A stretch of DNA of 64,000 bases, taken from assembly GCA_034687125.1 (NCBI GenBank), contig JAQGBZ010000045.1, positions 62,001 to 126,000 of the forward strand, read 5' to 3'. This document shows positions 13,201 to 28,200 of the stretch, one piece after another (position 1 is the first letter of the stretch; every line of letters begins with the position of its first letter). This stretch comes from Neelides folsomi. Its lineage: Eukaryota > Arthropoda > Collembola > Neelipleona > Neelidae. Both the position numbers and the translations under genes were made by a program. Below the pieces are notes generated by a model. It had not been told where the DNA came from. It made no database searches and worked only from the letters and a program-made list of their open reading frames with translations.

Positions 13201-16200
13201 GATTTTACGTTCTCGTGACTCCTGCACAATCTAGAACCGAAAACGGTTCTCCAGCCCCGGTTCCGGTCGGGAAGTGAGGAACCATTAATATATTATACAC
13301 TTTACCTCATATAATTCAATACATTCGGAGAGGGGCCTTTCATCTCACGATATACCGCACTCCATATCCTTCACTTTCAACGAGGATTCTTTTCAAATAT
13401 CCTGCACGCTCCTCGATCCCGAGGACCCTCGGTGGGATATATATGCAAATCCATAAGTATTATTTTCCCAACTTTCAACAGAGGAATTCGAACATAGAAT
13501 TTGAGCATAGAATTTGAGCATATGGTGAGGGTAAAAGGGGGGTTTGGCGAGTATGAGAATTGGTCACAGCGGTCAGCATTCATCATTCCGGAGTTTGTGA
13601 AATTGGAGACGGAGTCTCCTTTGGGTCAACTTTCCGAGTAACCAAATGTGATTTTGAGGTTAAGGAACGTCAAGAGAATAAAGTAGGAGAGTACATAGGG
13701 TGGATATGCCGTGCATTTTCTCCTCAATCGATTCACTTCTATTTGAGATTCGGCGACTCACTTTGAAAAGCAAATGGAAAAGGGAAAGGTAATAAAATAC
13801 TCGAAAGAGACATTTATTAATACGAATAGGATATCCCTATCCATAATAAATTAACTGAATTAATTACATTAGAGGGCCGAGGATGGGGAGTGAAATTCTA
13901 TTTGGGAGATGGATACGATGAATTTGCCCAAATCTAAATTTTAGATATCATATATTTATGCAGGAAGAAGAGGAGTATGAAATTAGGGGCATTAACTCAC
14001 AGAAAAGTAAAATTCTGCCTATATGAGCTCAAATTATAGTAACTTACTAACAGTACGTATGAAGGCCCTATTTACTTGATAAATTAATGTTTTTAAAAAG
14101 ATCAATTTTGCATTGGATTTATGCGTGGAGGTTGGGTCGCGTGCTTCGGACTCGGCCAGCTTTACAATTTATATTATATATAGGACAGTAGTCCTACTTT
14201 TTTATGAATTGTAGAATTCATATTTCGCTTTTGTACTTACTTCCCACTTTAGCTTTCAAACATGTGCAAAGAAAATACGATTAATGTAATATATTATATG
14301 GATATTTTTGTATATGGGGATGAGTTTGGAGTATGGAAGAAGGAGAAGTGTATGGAATTAGATTTTGTATTATATGATGTGCAAGTGAGTCAGCGTGTTT
14401 GTGAAGGGAGATCTCATTAGGAAGGATAAATAGTAGTTTTTCTCATTCGAGTGTCCTTTAGGGATCTTCTGCCTATCACTCTCAGAGTGGCGTTTGAAAT
14501 CATTGCCCCTTTCTTCTCCGCCATCCGACCGAATCACCCGAATTTGCATCGGACCCTCTTCATATTTTATACTTTTATCGAACTCATCCCCCACTGCCCT
14601 CATCCCTTCCCCTCCGAGCTCCTATCTTACTTCAATTACACATTATTCCTCAACAATGGACATGACCCTTCCACATGTTGAATTATACAGATAATCGAAC
14701 CACGACCTAACATTTGTTTATCTAATATAGTATTAGAACCACTGGTGAATTTAGTTAAATGTGCCCTATGTGATTTGAATTCTTTGGGGAATACTTTATC
14801 AACTTACGATATATATTTTAAATGTAAGGTACATTAGTATTGCATATAGGAATGTGGTTTTAATGTTAGGCAAGTATCCTAATGGGAATAGCTCATTATT
14901 TATAAAATATTTAGTATGGGAGTCAAAATTAAATTAGTTCAAATCCGTTATTATTTTTATGCTATTTCTCTATTTTATCTATTTTAAAAAGTAATGTGAA
15001 ATTATTATCAGTTTTTTTTCACATTTCGTTTTTAAAGATTTGCCTTTTTTGACTTTAATTTACAAATGAGCTTTCAAAACTTTCAAGAATTAAGCTTATC
15101 TAAACTATAAATGCATACTAGTGCACAAATTAAAAAAAATTGAAGAATAAATAGGGAAATGTAGGTTTATACTTTTTATTATACATAGGTCGAATCGTTG
15201 TATGAATAGGATTTTCATCTCCTCTAATAGATTTCCCTGAATGTCAATTAGTTTGAATTATTATATTGAGAAGAATACATAATTTCTTTAACCCCTTCAA
15301 AGGGGGTCTTTTAAAAGGATCCTTTCTATTTCCACAAATTGTGTTCTCCTCCTGCCCAGTCAGAGTCAAAGTTTCGAACAGAGAGAAATTACTCGCAACA
15401 GGAATTGTATTTCCAAAAACTCCACCGCTTCACTTGAAAGAGAAGAATAGAAAGGCTTTTAAATTAGGGAGAGTAAGAAATAATTGAGAAAAAATGGTTT
15501 CCGCTATCATACACTATAAATCTTTGGGGGGAATGGAGTGAGTATGCCAAAGTAGTACATGTATGAGTGTTTTACATTAATCTCATGTATGATAAGTATT
15601 ATGCTTCCCCAATTCTTTTGTACGATTATTACTCCATATAAAATTATATAAAAAGTCTACCATTACCTATACAGAAATGTAATATGGGTACCTATATATT
15701 GTATTTTATGCACTCTTTACATAAATTTTCTTCTTATCATTAAAATATATTTTAATTAACATACAGTAAATAGAGTAACGCACAGTATGGATAAGGTCGA
15801 ATACGGTCATAGGTTATTGGAATATTGATAGAAAACGGCAGTTTTAAAGTGGAAAGGCCTCATTGATGTTATGCAAATATGGGGAAATATTTGGGTTCCG
15901 TTTGCCCCGACTCCGGTTCACTTTCCTCCTCAATTCACTTGCCCCTTAGAGGCACTCGGGCGAGGAAAAATCAATGGGACGGATTTTTTTAAATCAACGT
16001 CCTCGTCTCCTTCTACAAACAAAGCTTACGGTGAGAGGAATCTTCACTCATTCAAACTCCCAATTCACTAGTAAATATTATCTCTCAAAATGGAAGGAAT
16101 GAAAAAATGATTTCTTATTGAAAATTGCCAAAAAAATACTCACGCGTTTTGTTTTATTAAATTATTCCTGCATACTTTCCCATTGGTAAATGACACATTT

Positions 16201-19200
16201 CATGTCAAAATACAATTTGCTTTTTTGATTAGAAGGTCAATTTATGGAAAAATGTAAATTATTGATGGGATTAATAACATTCACATTTTCAACGTTTGGG
16301 GAATATAAAAATCATAAAAATATTCCTATCTTGATTTTTTAACTATCTTAAATAAATGGAACTCATGGGTTAAGAAAGTAAATGCTTTTTATATTTCAAC
16401 TATACATTTTTGTAGATATAATTAGTGTTTAATGGCAAAATACACTTTTACCTGCATTGCTTTAAGAAATGTATAAATATTAATGATCCTAATGTAAATG
16501 TGGAAAAGAAGCCCCAATGTGTGTCGAGTGAGTGTTTTTAAACTCTGTTCATTTTCTTTTAATGAAACTTGAATATCAGACAGTAGGGAAAGAAAGTCAA
16601 CATTAGGGGAAGTAGTCGAGGGGTATGAATTAAAAAGCTAACTAAGAAGAAAGAATATTTAAGAACTCATTTCCTTTTCTTCTCCTACTTACTTATGTAC
16701 TACGATGTATATTTAAGCTCCGAGCTCCCAAAGAAGTTCTAATAATGTCTTGTGTGGAAGTTGTCTTCAACTTTCCTTTCCCGCCCTTCCCATCCTCATC
16801 TCCATTTAATTACGGTTTTTTTTAATTTCGAGAGATTCTCTCCCTCAATATTAAACTTTTGTCCAACAAGGGATCCAAAGGCCCATAAACCTCAATGTTG
16901 TCCAAATAGGGAACTGGGAAAAGGAATTTACGATCCTACTTGAACATAATGGCTCTCACGTTAAATTAATACTCTTTCTTCTTCCACTTCACTTCAATGT
17001 CAATTATTCTCAATTCCTCTTTTTCTTTCCTATAAACTTACTTAATAGAACTTACATAATGCCAAGTTAGGAATCTTATATTGTCACATATGCATAACAT
17101 CCATTTGTTTAGGACCAGACAAAAGAACATTCAAATGTAAAAATGTGTGTTTCATTGCTTTCGCATCTTTGTTGTCTCCTCGTTGGGTTTTTAAATTCTT
17201 GTAAGTTTTCAGCAACTCTTTGGAGTTCGAGTCTCCAATATATTTTTTTATTTTTGAAGAATAAAATGCTGTTATTGTGAAGAAGCATTTGAAAGTTTGA
17301 AAGAAAATATTTTTAGGCGAAGGGGTCGAAGAGTCCTTCACTTGTTATTGCATTTCTCTTATTGACTCTTTTTAATGTGCCTAATATATACATAGTTAAA
17401 TAAGTATATAACTATCTATACATATTAGATAAAGGAATTAATAATGTAGAGATGAAAAGGTCGTTTTTCCTTTGAACCTTCCTTTCATCAGACAAATCCC
17501 CCTTACGGGTCATTTCAATCCCACTTTCCTCCCGCAATACTCAAAATGAGAATTAACAAACTCCTTTTGAAATAAAATTTAAAATCCTCTTATGATTTTA
17601 TTTAATTTTCAAATTCAGAAATTACATAGCATGTGGCGTGATCTCAATATTAGATCTAGTATGCACTGATACATATTAGTATATTGTAAATTATGTACAT
17701 GGTGTAAAGGTGTAAGTTTTAACAAAATAACATACCACATTACAAGGTTTGTATGTATTTAGATAATATATTTATGTATAGATATATCAAGATTTATTTT
17801 CCTCATACTACTTATAAAATATACAATATTTATGTTATATTAAAGGTATTTATTTAAGCCTCACAAAGAAAGTGTTCAAAATGCCAAATAAAAGTTTAAG
17901 AATTCCAAGTGAATTGAAAAGGTGTAGGTGGAAGTCTTATGTTGAAGTCTATGGTTAGGTCTAGACTCTTTGGATCTCAACAAAGCTCCTCAAAGCACAC
18001 TGTTGTTGTATCTTGTTTCGCTGGCTGTTACATAAGCCATCCATATAAAATGCATGATAATACGAACAAAAGCTTTTTATCAGTCCCTGAGGAATAAATA
18101 TTAATATTTTGTTTGCAAACCAAATTGTAAACTTAATTTGAATATAAAAGAAATGTTAAGAATGTAAAGTAAACATTATTTGTTATTAAAAAAATTGCAT
18201 GAATTTTATTGTTTGTTTGAAGTATGTGAAATGTTTCATTTGCGGTTGTTTTCTAAATATGTAAATAATCTGCACTGGTTTTTTAAATCTCAACTTTTCA
18301 TATTTGAAATCTTGGATCTCTATTGCTCCCACTGTGTTTGAACATGGCAGTATTGAGCGTATCTTTGCATTATGTAAATGTGATTTGTTGGATAGATTGG
18401 GGCCACGAGATATTGTCAAAAAAGGGAGTGATATGAAGAATTTAAAATTCAGGTCAAGAAATGTCCTAAACGGAATGAATGTAGTCTTAGATTAAGGAAC
18501 CTTCTTCTTTTCATATCTTTCTTTCTCCGAAGACTCCGAACCTCTTTCTAAACTTTTTCATTGATGGATGAGCGCGAGAATACAAATGATTTCATTTCCT
18601 TCGCTTTAATTCACTTCCTCTCAGATTCATTTACATCGGTTGTATTACAATCCCTTTCCGAACTGAATCCATTCCCAGGAACCTCAAATCACTCCTTTGC
18701 ATCCCAACCAGCCTTCGCATATTTATGATTATTATTTGAGCCCTCGTTTCACGATGAGGATCTTATTGTATCATAAAGATGAAGAGGGGAATAAGTAAAT
18801 ACTTATTTATTGTAATTATTGCCATCATGTTCAACCTCTTGGAGTGAACTCAACTTTTCTCTCAGTAAATAATTTCCAAATGGGGAGAGAGAGGAGGAGA
18901 ATTTTATTTACATGGTCGGCTACGGCTTTATAGGTCAATTCCTCTCATTTTACATCTCCCAACAGAGTCATAATGATACGAGGAATGAGGAATAATAATT
19001 CCACCACCAAGATACCAACAGGAGAAAATTCTTATCGGGTTCTAAGTATAAACACTTCCATACACCCATGTACAAATATTATACATTCTTATGAATGAAT
19101 GGAGAAAGATATAGATACGGTATGTATCACAGAAGCAAACACATGTTTTGGGCGCGAGGGCGATAGGAATACTTTTAAAATGGTCTCCTGAGGATCCTCT

Positions 19201-22200
19201 GTATGTTTATTATATCAAATGCACTTCTACACTTATTCCTCACGCGAAGTTGTTCATTTCGTGATTCAACCCGGGTTTTTTCACCCGACAATCTGCGTGC
19301 ATACGATTCATGTCCAAATTTTACATATTTCGCTTTTAATATTAGTTAAAATGTTAAATGAGTTCAGTGAGCTACCTAGGAGTTGTCCTGAATTTTCTGC
19401 ACAATGGTTCCTGTGCAAATCTTAGGGATTGTTATATTATTTTATTTCATATCCACACTTATAAGAGAATGGAATTCGAGGGTAATGAGATTATTCAAAT
19501 GAGGAGTGAGCGGATCGGGGGAATTGGGAAGGTGTGTATATTAATTAATGGAAACAAGGAATGGTATGAATATTCAGCAAAGGTTTCACGTTTCGACCCG
19601 ACCCGTTCATTACCAGGTTGGTGAGTGGGGATTTAATTAGCTTCCTCCTCCTCTTTTCCTCCCACCCTCCTCCACTCATCATTCTTTGTGTAATGAGATG
19701 AAGAAAGAGGACCTGGGACTCAAATCCGCCTAATACACCTTAACTAACTTTTAAATTATTCATTAGCAACGGAGGAATTCCAGCTGCTCATCTCTTCCCT
19801 CCAAATCCCCTCCAGAGCCCCTATGAAAGGGAAAGAGATGCGAGGAGTTTATTTTTAAGAAGGAATTTCTTTTCTCTCTCTGTCTCCACATGAGTAAACA
19901 AGAGTCGTTCTTAAATATTGATCCTCCGCTCTCATCTTTCGCCTTGTTCTTAACCTTAGGAGATGTTCCATTACTTCTATGCTTTATATTGGTAGACTTA
20001 AAGACTCAACATCCATTCACCATACTTTATTTTCTCCTCATGCGGGCTTAAATAAACAATGCAAATCAAACAATTCAATTACTGTAAGTTATCCAATAAT
20101 ACTATTTAAGAGTAAATGATGAGATTTATCAAATATTGCCTTAATTTAAATGATGAGATTTTAATAATCAATATTTTACGGGGATTTGAATATAAAGGAA
20201 GGTTTGTCAAGGTAAGCTGGAGATTAATTGAAAAAATTGCATGTACAGTGTAAATATCAATATGTAATGATATTGTTGAGTGTTCCACATTGGCGTAATG
20301 ATTTCCCTTTGAGAATAACTTGCATTACTAGTTATATAAAGTTATAGAATAAATAGCGAGTGATGTTGAAGCGTGATGGTCGTATAGATTAGTATTTAAA
20401 TGGGGGAAGTGGAGCGAGTCCGTCTCGCTTTCTTCTCTTTTAGCATAATTTTGTATTGCCGGGAGGGAAAAGAGGAAACAACGGCGGGGTTCTTTCACTC
20501 ACTCAACCGAGTTAGTTATTAAAAGGACGGTGGCCGGAAGGATGATGCTCATGCTGGAACAATTTATTATTTACCTCCCCATCAAAATCACCTATCACAT
20601 TACCTTGAGAAGATTTCCCGAGATTCATCTCAGTAATGAGAGCCTCATTTAATCATACATTATTCATTCTTCTTAATCCATTTGCCCCTACTTTTAAACT
20701 CCCCTCTTCCCGCCAATGACTCTTAACGTTATTCTGCGTTAACTCTCCCAGCACTGGGAGAGTCAGGAGGGGAATTGGAAAGGAGATGTTCCAAAGAGGA
20801 TTTTCAACTTTCTTTCGCCAGCTCTCAATCTCTTAATTGCGACAGAGGAGATGGGTAATCCCAACTAGGAAATCCTTCCCTTCCCCCCGACATTAATAAG
20901 AAATGATGGGAAGGAGGTAAAGTGAGCAGTTTTGGGTTGTTAACCTTAAATGTCCACTCTCACCTTTCCCGCCTCGACGTCCGGCCCAATTAGGTGAACG
21001 AGAAGATGAGGATAAACACGCACGCTCTCCGCCATTCATCAATCTTTCTACCAGGGTGAATAATTAATGCCCGAGCTCTCTCTACAAACACTCCTACCTC
21101 AATGAATTTTGACACTTCCTTCCTATGTCTTCATTAGCCCACTTGGGAGAATTCATAAATATAAAAAAGCCACCAATTGGGTCAAGTGATAAACCAGTTT
21201 TCTCCTCTATTTGATTGAACATGACAGGGAAAAGAGAAAATCATCTTCAATATTATTTTTTATATTGGGTTAAATGGGTTTTAAAAGGAAATTAAAGTAA
21301 ATTAAAGGATTCCTAAAACAATGTTGAGATTGGAGGAATTGAGTTTTATTTGAGTTTGAAAAGGAATGGGAAATGTTTAATTGTATTCCGAGGGAATGAA
21401 ATAAAAAGGGTAATTTCTCACTTCGACTTCTTCACATAATTGAGGGGGAATGAAAAATGAGTAGATTGAATTTGCTCACTCCGACGAGCAATGGGAATTT
21501 AAAGTTTTTTGAGCAGAACTTCCCATTTAGGACCCGTCTTCTCGGTCTCATCAATGGAGTTGAGGGATAAAATATATATCGAAATGGAAATAATGCTGCT
21601 GAGGATGGATTCCTCCTTCCGTTCTTTAATTCCACTTTAGCTCCCAATTAATCGCATTAATTTACGCTACGAGGAACTGTTAAGTAAATTAACTTCTCTC
21701 TCATGGTGAGGTCCGCTCTCCATCCATTATTAAATAATTCCTCTTTCTCTCCACATTAAATTCAAGATGAGTTCTCCGGTTTCATTTAGGTGGAAAAGTT
21801 TGGGAAGGTATGAGGGAAAATAATATTTTTGGAAGGATGGAACTGATAAGACTCTTCCCAACTTCTTTAATCATTTCCACCTCTTGAGGATACCTTTGAG
21901 TTGGCTAATTATTACTAACCTTGGAGGGAAAATATTTGTTTAAACCTTACTGGGTTTATTACTCACTATGTACGCCTCCTTATTCTTATCTTCCTCAAAC
22001 AGAGAAAGTCAAACTCGGACTTGGAACTATTAAATCTTGACTTTAAATCTCGGAAACTTTAATATTATTCCCTTTTGCTCCTTCCTCTTTCGATAATTTA
22101 ACTTGCACTTTAATGGCTACAACAACTTATTTAAATACTTTTACGACTGCTTTAAAGATGCAGTTTTTGTTTTTAGGCCAGAGAGATAATTCTGTGAGAA

Positions 22201-25200
22201 AATTCCATTTGAGAGAGAGAGGTGAAAAATTAATATAAAAAAGGAATTGAGAATAAAGTTCAGGACTTGACATGTTAATTAGAAGGAGTCTCATGGGGGA
22301 ATTCTTCTGCTGGGTTCTTGGGAGGATCAACTTCCAGTTTCTTCTTAGTTTCGAGTGACAAAAGGGTCTTTAGTATAAATTCATCCTCGGCATTGATTTC
22401 TTACTCTTCTACTTCTCCTCTTCTAATTTCCCAGATTCCTTCGGAGTAGTCGTAATTTCGGAGGCCTGCATAAATCTGAATGTCGTCCCGTGATGGATGA
22501 TACGATCCGAAATTACGGCCAACTCAAATTCCTACCAAATTACTCCCCCGAACCAAATGACGAATGGGGAAAGTGGGAAATTAATAAAACTCCACTCTTC
22601 GACAGCCTCAATACCTCCTTGCATTTCCAAACTCTTTGATTTACATTGTTGAAAAGATATTGCACTTTTCGGTGTTGGAAAACCTATGATTTCATTTTTT
22701 AACCCATAACAGTAAATTTATACAATCCTCTATCTTTGAAACATATCTTTTACCATTTTTACATCATGCATAGTATTCACAATGGGATATAGGGATTGAG
22801 AAGACTCAGGAGAATGCATTGAGTTTAATGGGACTTTTGTTTCTTGTTTCTTCATTTTTTGTGTCCATTTAAAAATGAAGTGCGAAGAAAAGTTTGTTAT
22901 GCGTGTACGTATGGGAAAAATGATATGTATGAAATATGTATTATTGTTCTGCTATATATATACTGTATAAATAATGTATATACCTAAATATTTTATACAT
23001 GTTAGGTTAGGTTTTTTTCCATATTGTAAAATATGTGGGTTGAAAGGGTAAATGGTGTAAACATGAGGGCATGTATTAATAAAAACTGCCATTCACCCTT
23101 CTTCATTTGATGAGTAAAAAAGTTTTTGTTCTTCTCTTCGCCTTTTAATCTACAGGGTTTGAATTAAGTTTGACAATTGGAGGGATGTGGAATGGACCAT
23201 TTCCGCCGGAGAGAGAGATTTTATGATGTATGAGCTCTCGGAGAGAATTCCCAGCTTTCTCCGCTCCCCTTCCATTATTGAGGAGTTGGAGGTGGGAAGA
23301 TGAACTTTTTTGCATTTTTCTTCTCCATCCATCCAACACAACTTTTGTTTCTTTCCCAAACTTCTTTTTGACTTCATACACCTCTCTCACGAAAATACGA
23401 ACATTTTGAAGATCTACTTATTTCTAGACCATTTTTCTTTTTTCTCAAAACTTGCCATCGATCGGGTCTTAACGTCTTCACATCACCACTCAGGGTCTTG
23501 ATGTACTTATCGTTCCTACTTACGCTCCCCAATATTTCATCTTTTACTTTCTTGTCTGGATGTCACATGGGAAGTCTGAGAGTCTCTTAAGGCTTTGGGC
23601 AGTTTGGTATGTTAATGCGCCGTGCATTGGAATTAGGACGTTAATGAGGATTATTCCTACATTTTCCCTCGCTCCCTTCCAAGGCTTCCAATGAGCGGTG
23701 GATGGAAAGAGATGAAAAGGTTCTTTGGTTCATTATTCATAACTCTTATATCATATTGAGCAACTTTGAAGTCACTGGGCGGAATTAGTCCCGGGAATGA
23801 TAATGATTCAGAATAAAATGATTTCCTTGGACGAGGAGTGAATATTTGATTGGAGAAGCTTAGAGGCATTACTCATTCCTTTCCTTATTCATTCCTCTCT
23901 AATTAACCTTAATTCCATCATTCAATTTATATTTAAATATACTCTCAATTACAAATATTCCTCAGAACATCTTCATTTTATAATTCAAGTAAAGCTACAT
24001 TAATTTTCTATCATTGTAATGTTTATATATTTACCATGCTGGCTTCATAATAGTAGAGTCCTTAAATATACCATCTATATACTAGTATTATCTAGTATTA
24101 TCTATACTGTGATATTTAGCAAGGTTATTTGAGATTCGTATTGTGTGTTCTGTATTTGGGGATAGGGGTTTGTATGCTTACTGGTTTGTTAAATTACGAA
24201 AGAGATTAAAACTCACAGTGAGCATTAGGCGTTTCTGGTTCTTCCCTTACTAAATCTCTTCGTTTCATATTTAAATCTGCTCGTCAGAGTGAGACATTCT
24301 TGGTTTCCTCTTGAGACCACCTGAAATTTGAGAATATTCCCTGAATTTCCCACCCATTATCTCTTTCCCTTCCGAATGTTTTGAATATAAATACAAGAAG
24401 GTTTCAAGATGGGAAGTCAACTTATCAATTCACCTTTCTTGAGATCCTCATTTGTAAAAACCTTCCAGTCATCATTAAGATTCAGCGGATTGAATTAATA
24501 TGAAGATTCATATATAATTGGCATTGCCTCAATTTCCTTAATTACTTCCTCTCCTTCCTCTCCTAGAAAATATACAAAATGTATATTTCTTGTAATAATT
24601 GAAATGGGAAGGAGTCGGAAGTATTAATTGAATATCCCCTTTAATAATATTATCTTTAATAGGAGAATAAATAAGGTGGACACTTAAGTCTTGATGAGAT
24701 CAGTAGTGTGGGAAAGAGATTGAGTTTGCTTAACTGGGAGTTTGATAGCGGGAGATTAAGAAGCTGAATAAAAGTGGGGAAAGAGGTAAAGGAGCCCGTC
24801 GTGATTTGTATAGAGATTAATACTCTCGGGATCGTGACATGGTGTGTTGGAGTCGTATTAAGAAAGTGTGTATAGAAGTTGAAGGGGGGAAGCAGCTGGT
24901 GCTCAGTTGGACAAAACAATGACAACTTGACAGCTACATTATTCTCTCTCCTTCTTATATAGGATTAGTATTAAGCTCCACTTCTCCTCCACGCCTTGAT
25001 TTCCCCATATACTCTCAAAAAACCCACCTTGAAGAAGTCGAGAGATCTAATGCAGTTGTTTAGCATTTCACCATTTCGCCTTTTCGCCCTACAATCTTCC
25101 CACTTTTTCCCTGAGCTTTCAATTTAAAATGTGTCAAAAGCGATGGGAGGAAAAAGGCTGGAGATTTGAATAAACGGACAAATTTTATTTACAAGACAAA

Positions 25201-28200
25201 AAGGCCAAGTAATGATTTAAGCCTGGCGGAGTGCGGGCGGAATTTCTATTGGGAGTTTAAGGGACGAGATTGGGTTTTCGAGTAGTGAGGTCCGGGAATG
25301 TATCGATATGGCCTGAGTGTTGATAGGTGTTTGGTCGTCTTCGGGTCCATCCCGGTGTCTTCCTTGATTTATGATTCTGAATGTGTATTCAATGGGGACG
25401 AAGTCCCGAGTTTCCGTTCAGGAGACGAAGACCAATCCACAGAGCAATAAAAGAGGAACGAGAGTAATGTCTCTCACACCCATTCACTCCTTTACTTTTA
25501 TCCTTTATAACCCTATAACGCTTTTCCATTCGCTCCTTATACCCATTATGATCTTTCGGAGAAATCCCAAAAAACCGCTTGGCATTATACTCCTTTTATT
25601 ATTACATCTCACCCATCGCTTTATAATTACTTATTTTATTACACTTCCTCTACATTAAAATATATTTCCTACCATTCAGAGTGTGAAATACTTTTTCAAC
25701 CATTGTAATCTTTAAATGAACAAAAAAAGAGAATTTAAAGAAGAGAAAATTCCGATTAAAGAAGAGAAAATAAAATTTAAAGAAGTGAAAAAGAAATGAT
25801 AATTCAAAGAAAAGAAATTTAGAAAAAAAGATTTAGATAATGGGGAAAATTTAGTTGTTAAAAGTTAAAAGAAAATAAGTTTTTCATTTTTGAGATAATT
25901 TCCAGGATATTTTTCAATGCTAAACATGAGGAAATTATCCATCGTTTTGGCCTATTTTTTATTGCCTCGTGCCTTTTTGGGAGTAATTTGAAATGTAGGA
26001 GTTTTTTTTTAGAAATTTATTATTTTTGAATGGTGGATGGGCGGGTAATAAAGACGGAATTGAATCTGGAGATATTCGGTCGGAGGGTTGAAGAGTGAGT
26101 TTTAACTTTTCCTTCCCTCGCCGCTTGTATCAAATGAAGTTGAAGGGAAGCGAAAGTTGGAGGAATTTGTGAGAATTGGGCCTCGAGTCTCTCAGACCTT
26201 TCACCTCTCTTCCACAACCCTGGCGAAAAAAAAGTTTTTTTCCGTGAGAGACTTATAGCCAATTCCAACTCGAGAGAGGGAATTGAACAAAAATTGTGGA
26301 TGAAATGCTCTGGAACATAAGAAAGAGATTTTTATCCTCCCCCCAATTTTCAATTCGGGGGAAACTCTTTTATCCCCACCACCTAATCACATTCCGAGAA
26401 ATGAGATTCATTACAACTTCCCCCCCTTCACCCATCTCAATTCCTCCGATGAAAGATCAATAGGCCGCCACATTATGCAAAAAAAGTATTCTTCATACCT
26501 CTACGCATAAATCCTCCATTCCCTACTTCTGCCACAAAATATTATCCATCTCGAATATATCCATTCTGATCTTTTCTCCATAAAATTGCCCTACATTTGG
26601 CCCATTCTTGTAGAAGGTATAAATATTATTAAAAACCATTTTTATTATTTTAATATTAATTTATAATTAAAATTTTTAAGGAATTTTATCAGAGCATAAG
26701 CAGTTTTTATTTCCTTATTCATTAATTTTAATTCAATTGAATAATATTGTTTTTTCAACATCTGTTACATCTGTAATCTGTATGTGTGTAAGTACAGAAA
26801 AATGTACTTATAAAATAATATGTATTAAGCATAGATAAACAGTTGATCGATAACTTCAATTAAACTTAAACTTATTTCACATTAGATTTGTAAATATCCA
26901 ATATATATGTTAAGGAAGTGTGAGAGGAGAGTTATATGAATAAATTCATATAAATTATCTGACAATGGGGAAGGAGAGTTAAATTGTATCCCAACATGTG
27001 TTCAAAGTTCTTTTTCCCTGCTAAGTGATACTTATTCCTCTTCAATAAGTGTTATAATAATATTAGATGTATGAGGAATGGGTGAAGGTCCCATTATAAA
27101 AACCCATCTCAAAATTCATGAACCATATTGTAATAGATGAGGAAGAGGAGCACGAGGGCCGGAGACACATTCGACGTCTCCTTATTAACCACTTTATCAC
27201 ACTCAGCTCGAAATTTTCCATGAAAACGTCTCAATTCCCCTCGCTCCATATCCACTCATTTGTCTCTCTTTCAAATGGGAAGCTCATAGTATTTATTATC
27301 ACGTCTTCAAATACAAACTTCATTCATCCCTTAACCCATCAGCTTCAAAATGTTTAAAGTTTTTTAAAAACTAAAAATTGGTAGCTCAATATAAAGTAAT
27401 GGCTCAATGGGGCTTTAAAGAGTTATTAAAAATCCAATGAATGGATCTGATGATGGAGAAGTGTATGTAATAAATGTAGTATTAAGAATCCACGCGTGTT
27501 ATTAAAGAAGATGTTATAAAATTGTGTCTAATAATGAGTTATGGGGAGCCATAAAGTGTGTTATATATTTGGTGCCAAAACAGTGGGTTTCCCATTGTTG
27601 CCCATGCATCACATCCATTCATAATATTCTGGTTCAATGGGTCGAACCCGATGAAGGAACTTGAGGAGAATTTACTATATGGAAATTATATAGAGAAAAT
27701 TCGAACCCATAAAATGTCAACCCAAGGATGAATTCTAACTTCTTACGTTCTCCCTTTAATAAATTTTCTTTTAATATTTCCTCCATACTTTCTCTCATAT
27801 GACTCATATCTATCAATATTTATAATAGTGGACCATAATCCTTATGTAAGTACTATTCGTAAACGTATAAGATCTTATAGGTAATAATAACGTAATAGGT
27901 ATCTGTAATGCATATTCTGTATGGTAGGTAGAGAGTGAGAAATGTATGAAAGTAGCATTTCTTCAATCTAATTCCAATACACATTTCACAAGACGTATTA
28001 GCTGACGTGGATTTTGAGACCTTGGATGGTTTCTTGAAGGAAAAATTGAGTTGGTTTTATATGATCCTCATTCAATTGTTACGTAGTTTATTAATCTTTT
28101 GTGGGGGAGTTTGGTGGGAAATTGCGAGATGATTTTATAGTTTTTTATATATCCAATCCTTCCGCTTCGTTTCCCTCACAAGTAGAATTCATCCCATGTG

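Noticed and set aside
21711-21721. GTCCGCTCTCC, similar to the hAT MITE end, as a second copy
   Set aside because: Only about 10 bases match and no partner end or target duplication was seen nearby.
23001-23013. TTAGGTTAGG, resembling the arthropod telomere repeat
   Set aside because: Only two units, so no telomeric or interstitial array is present.
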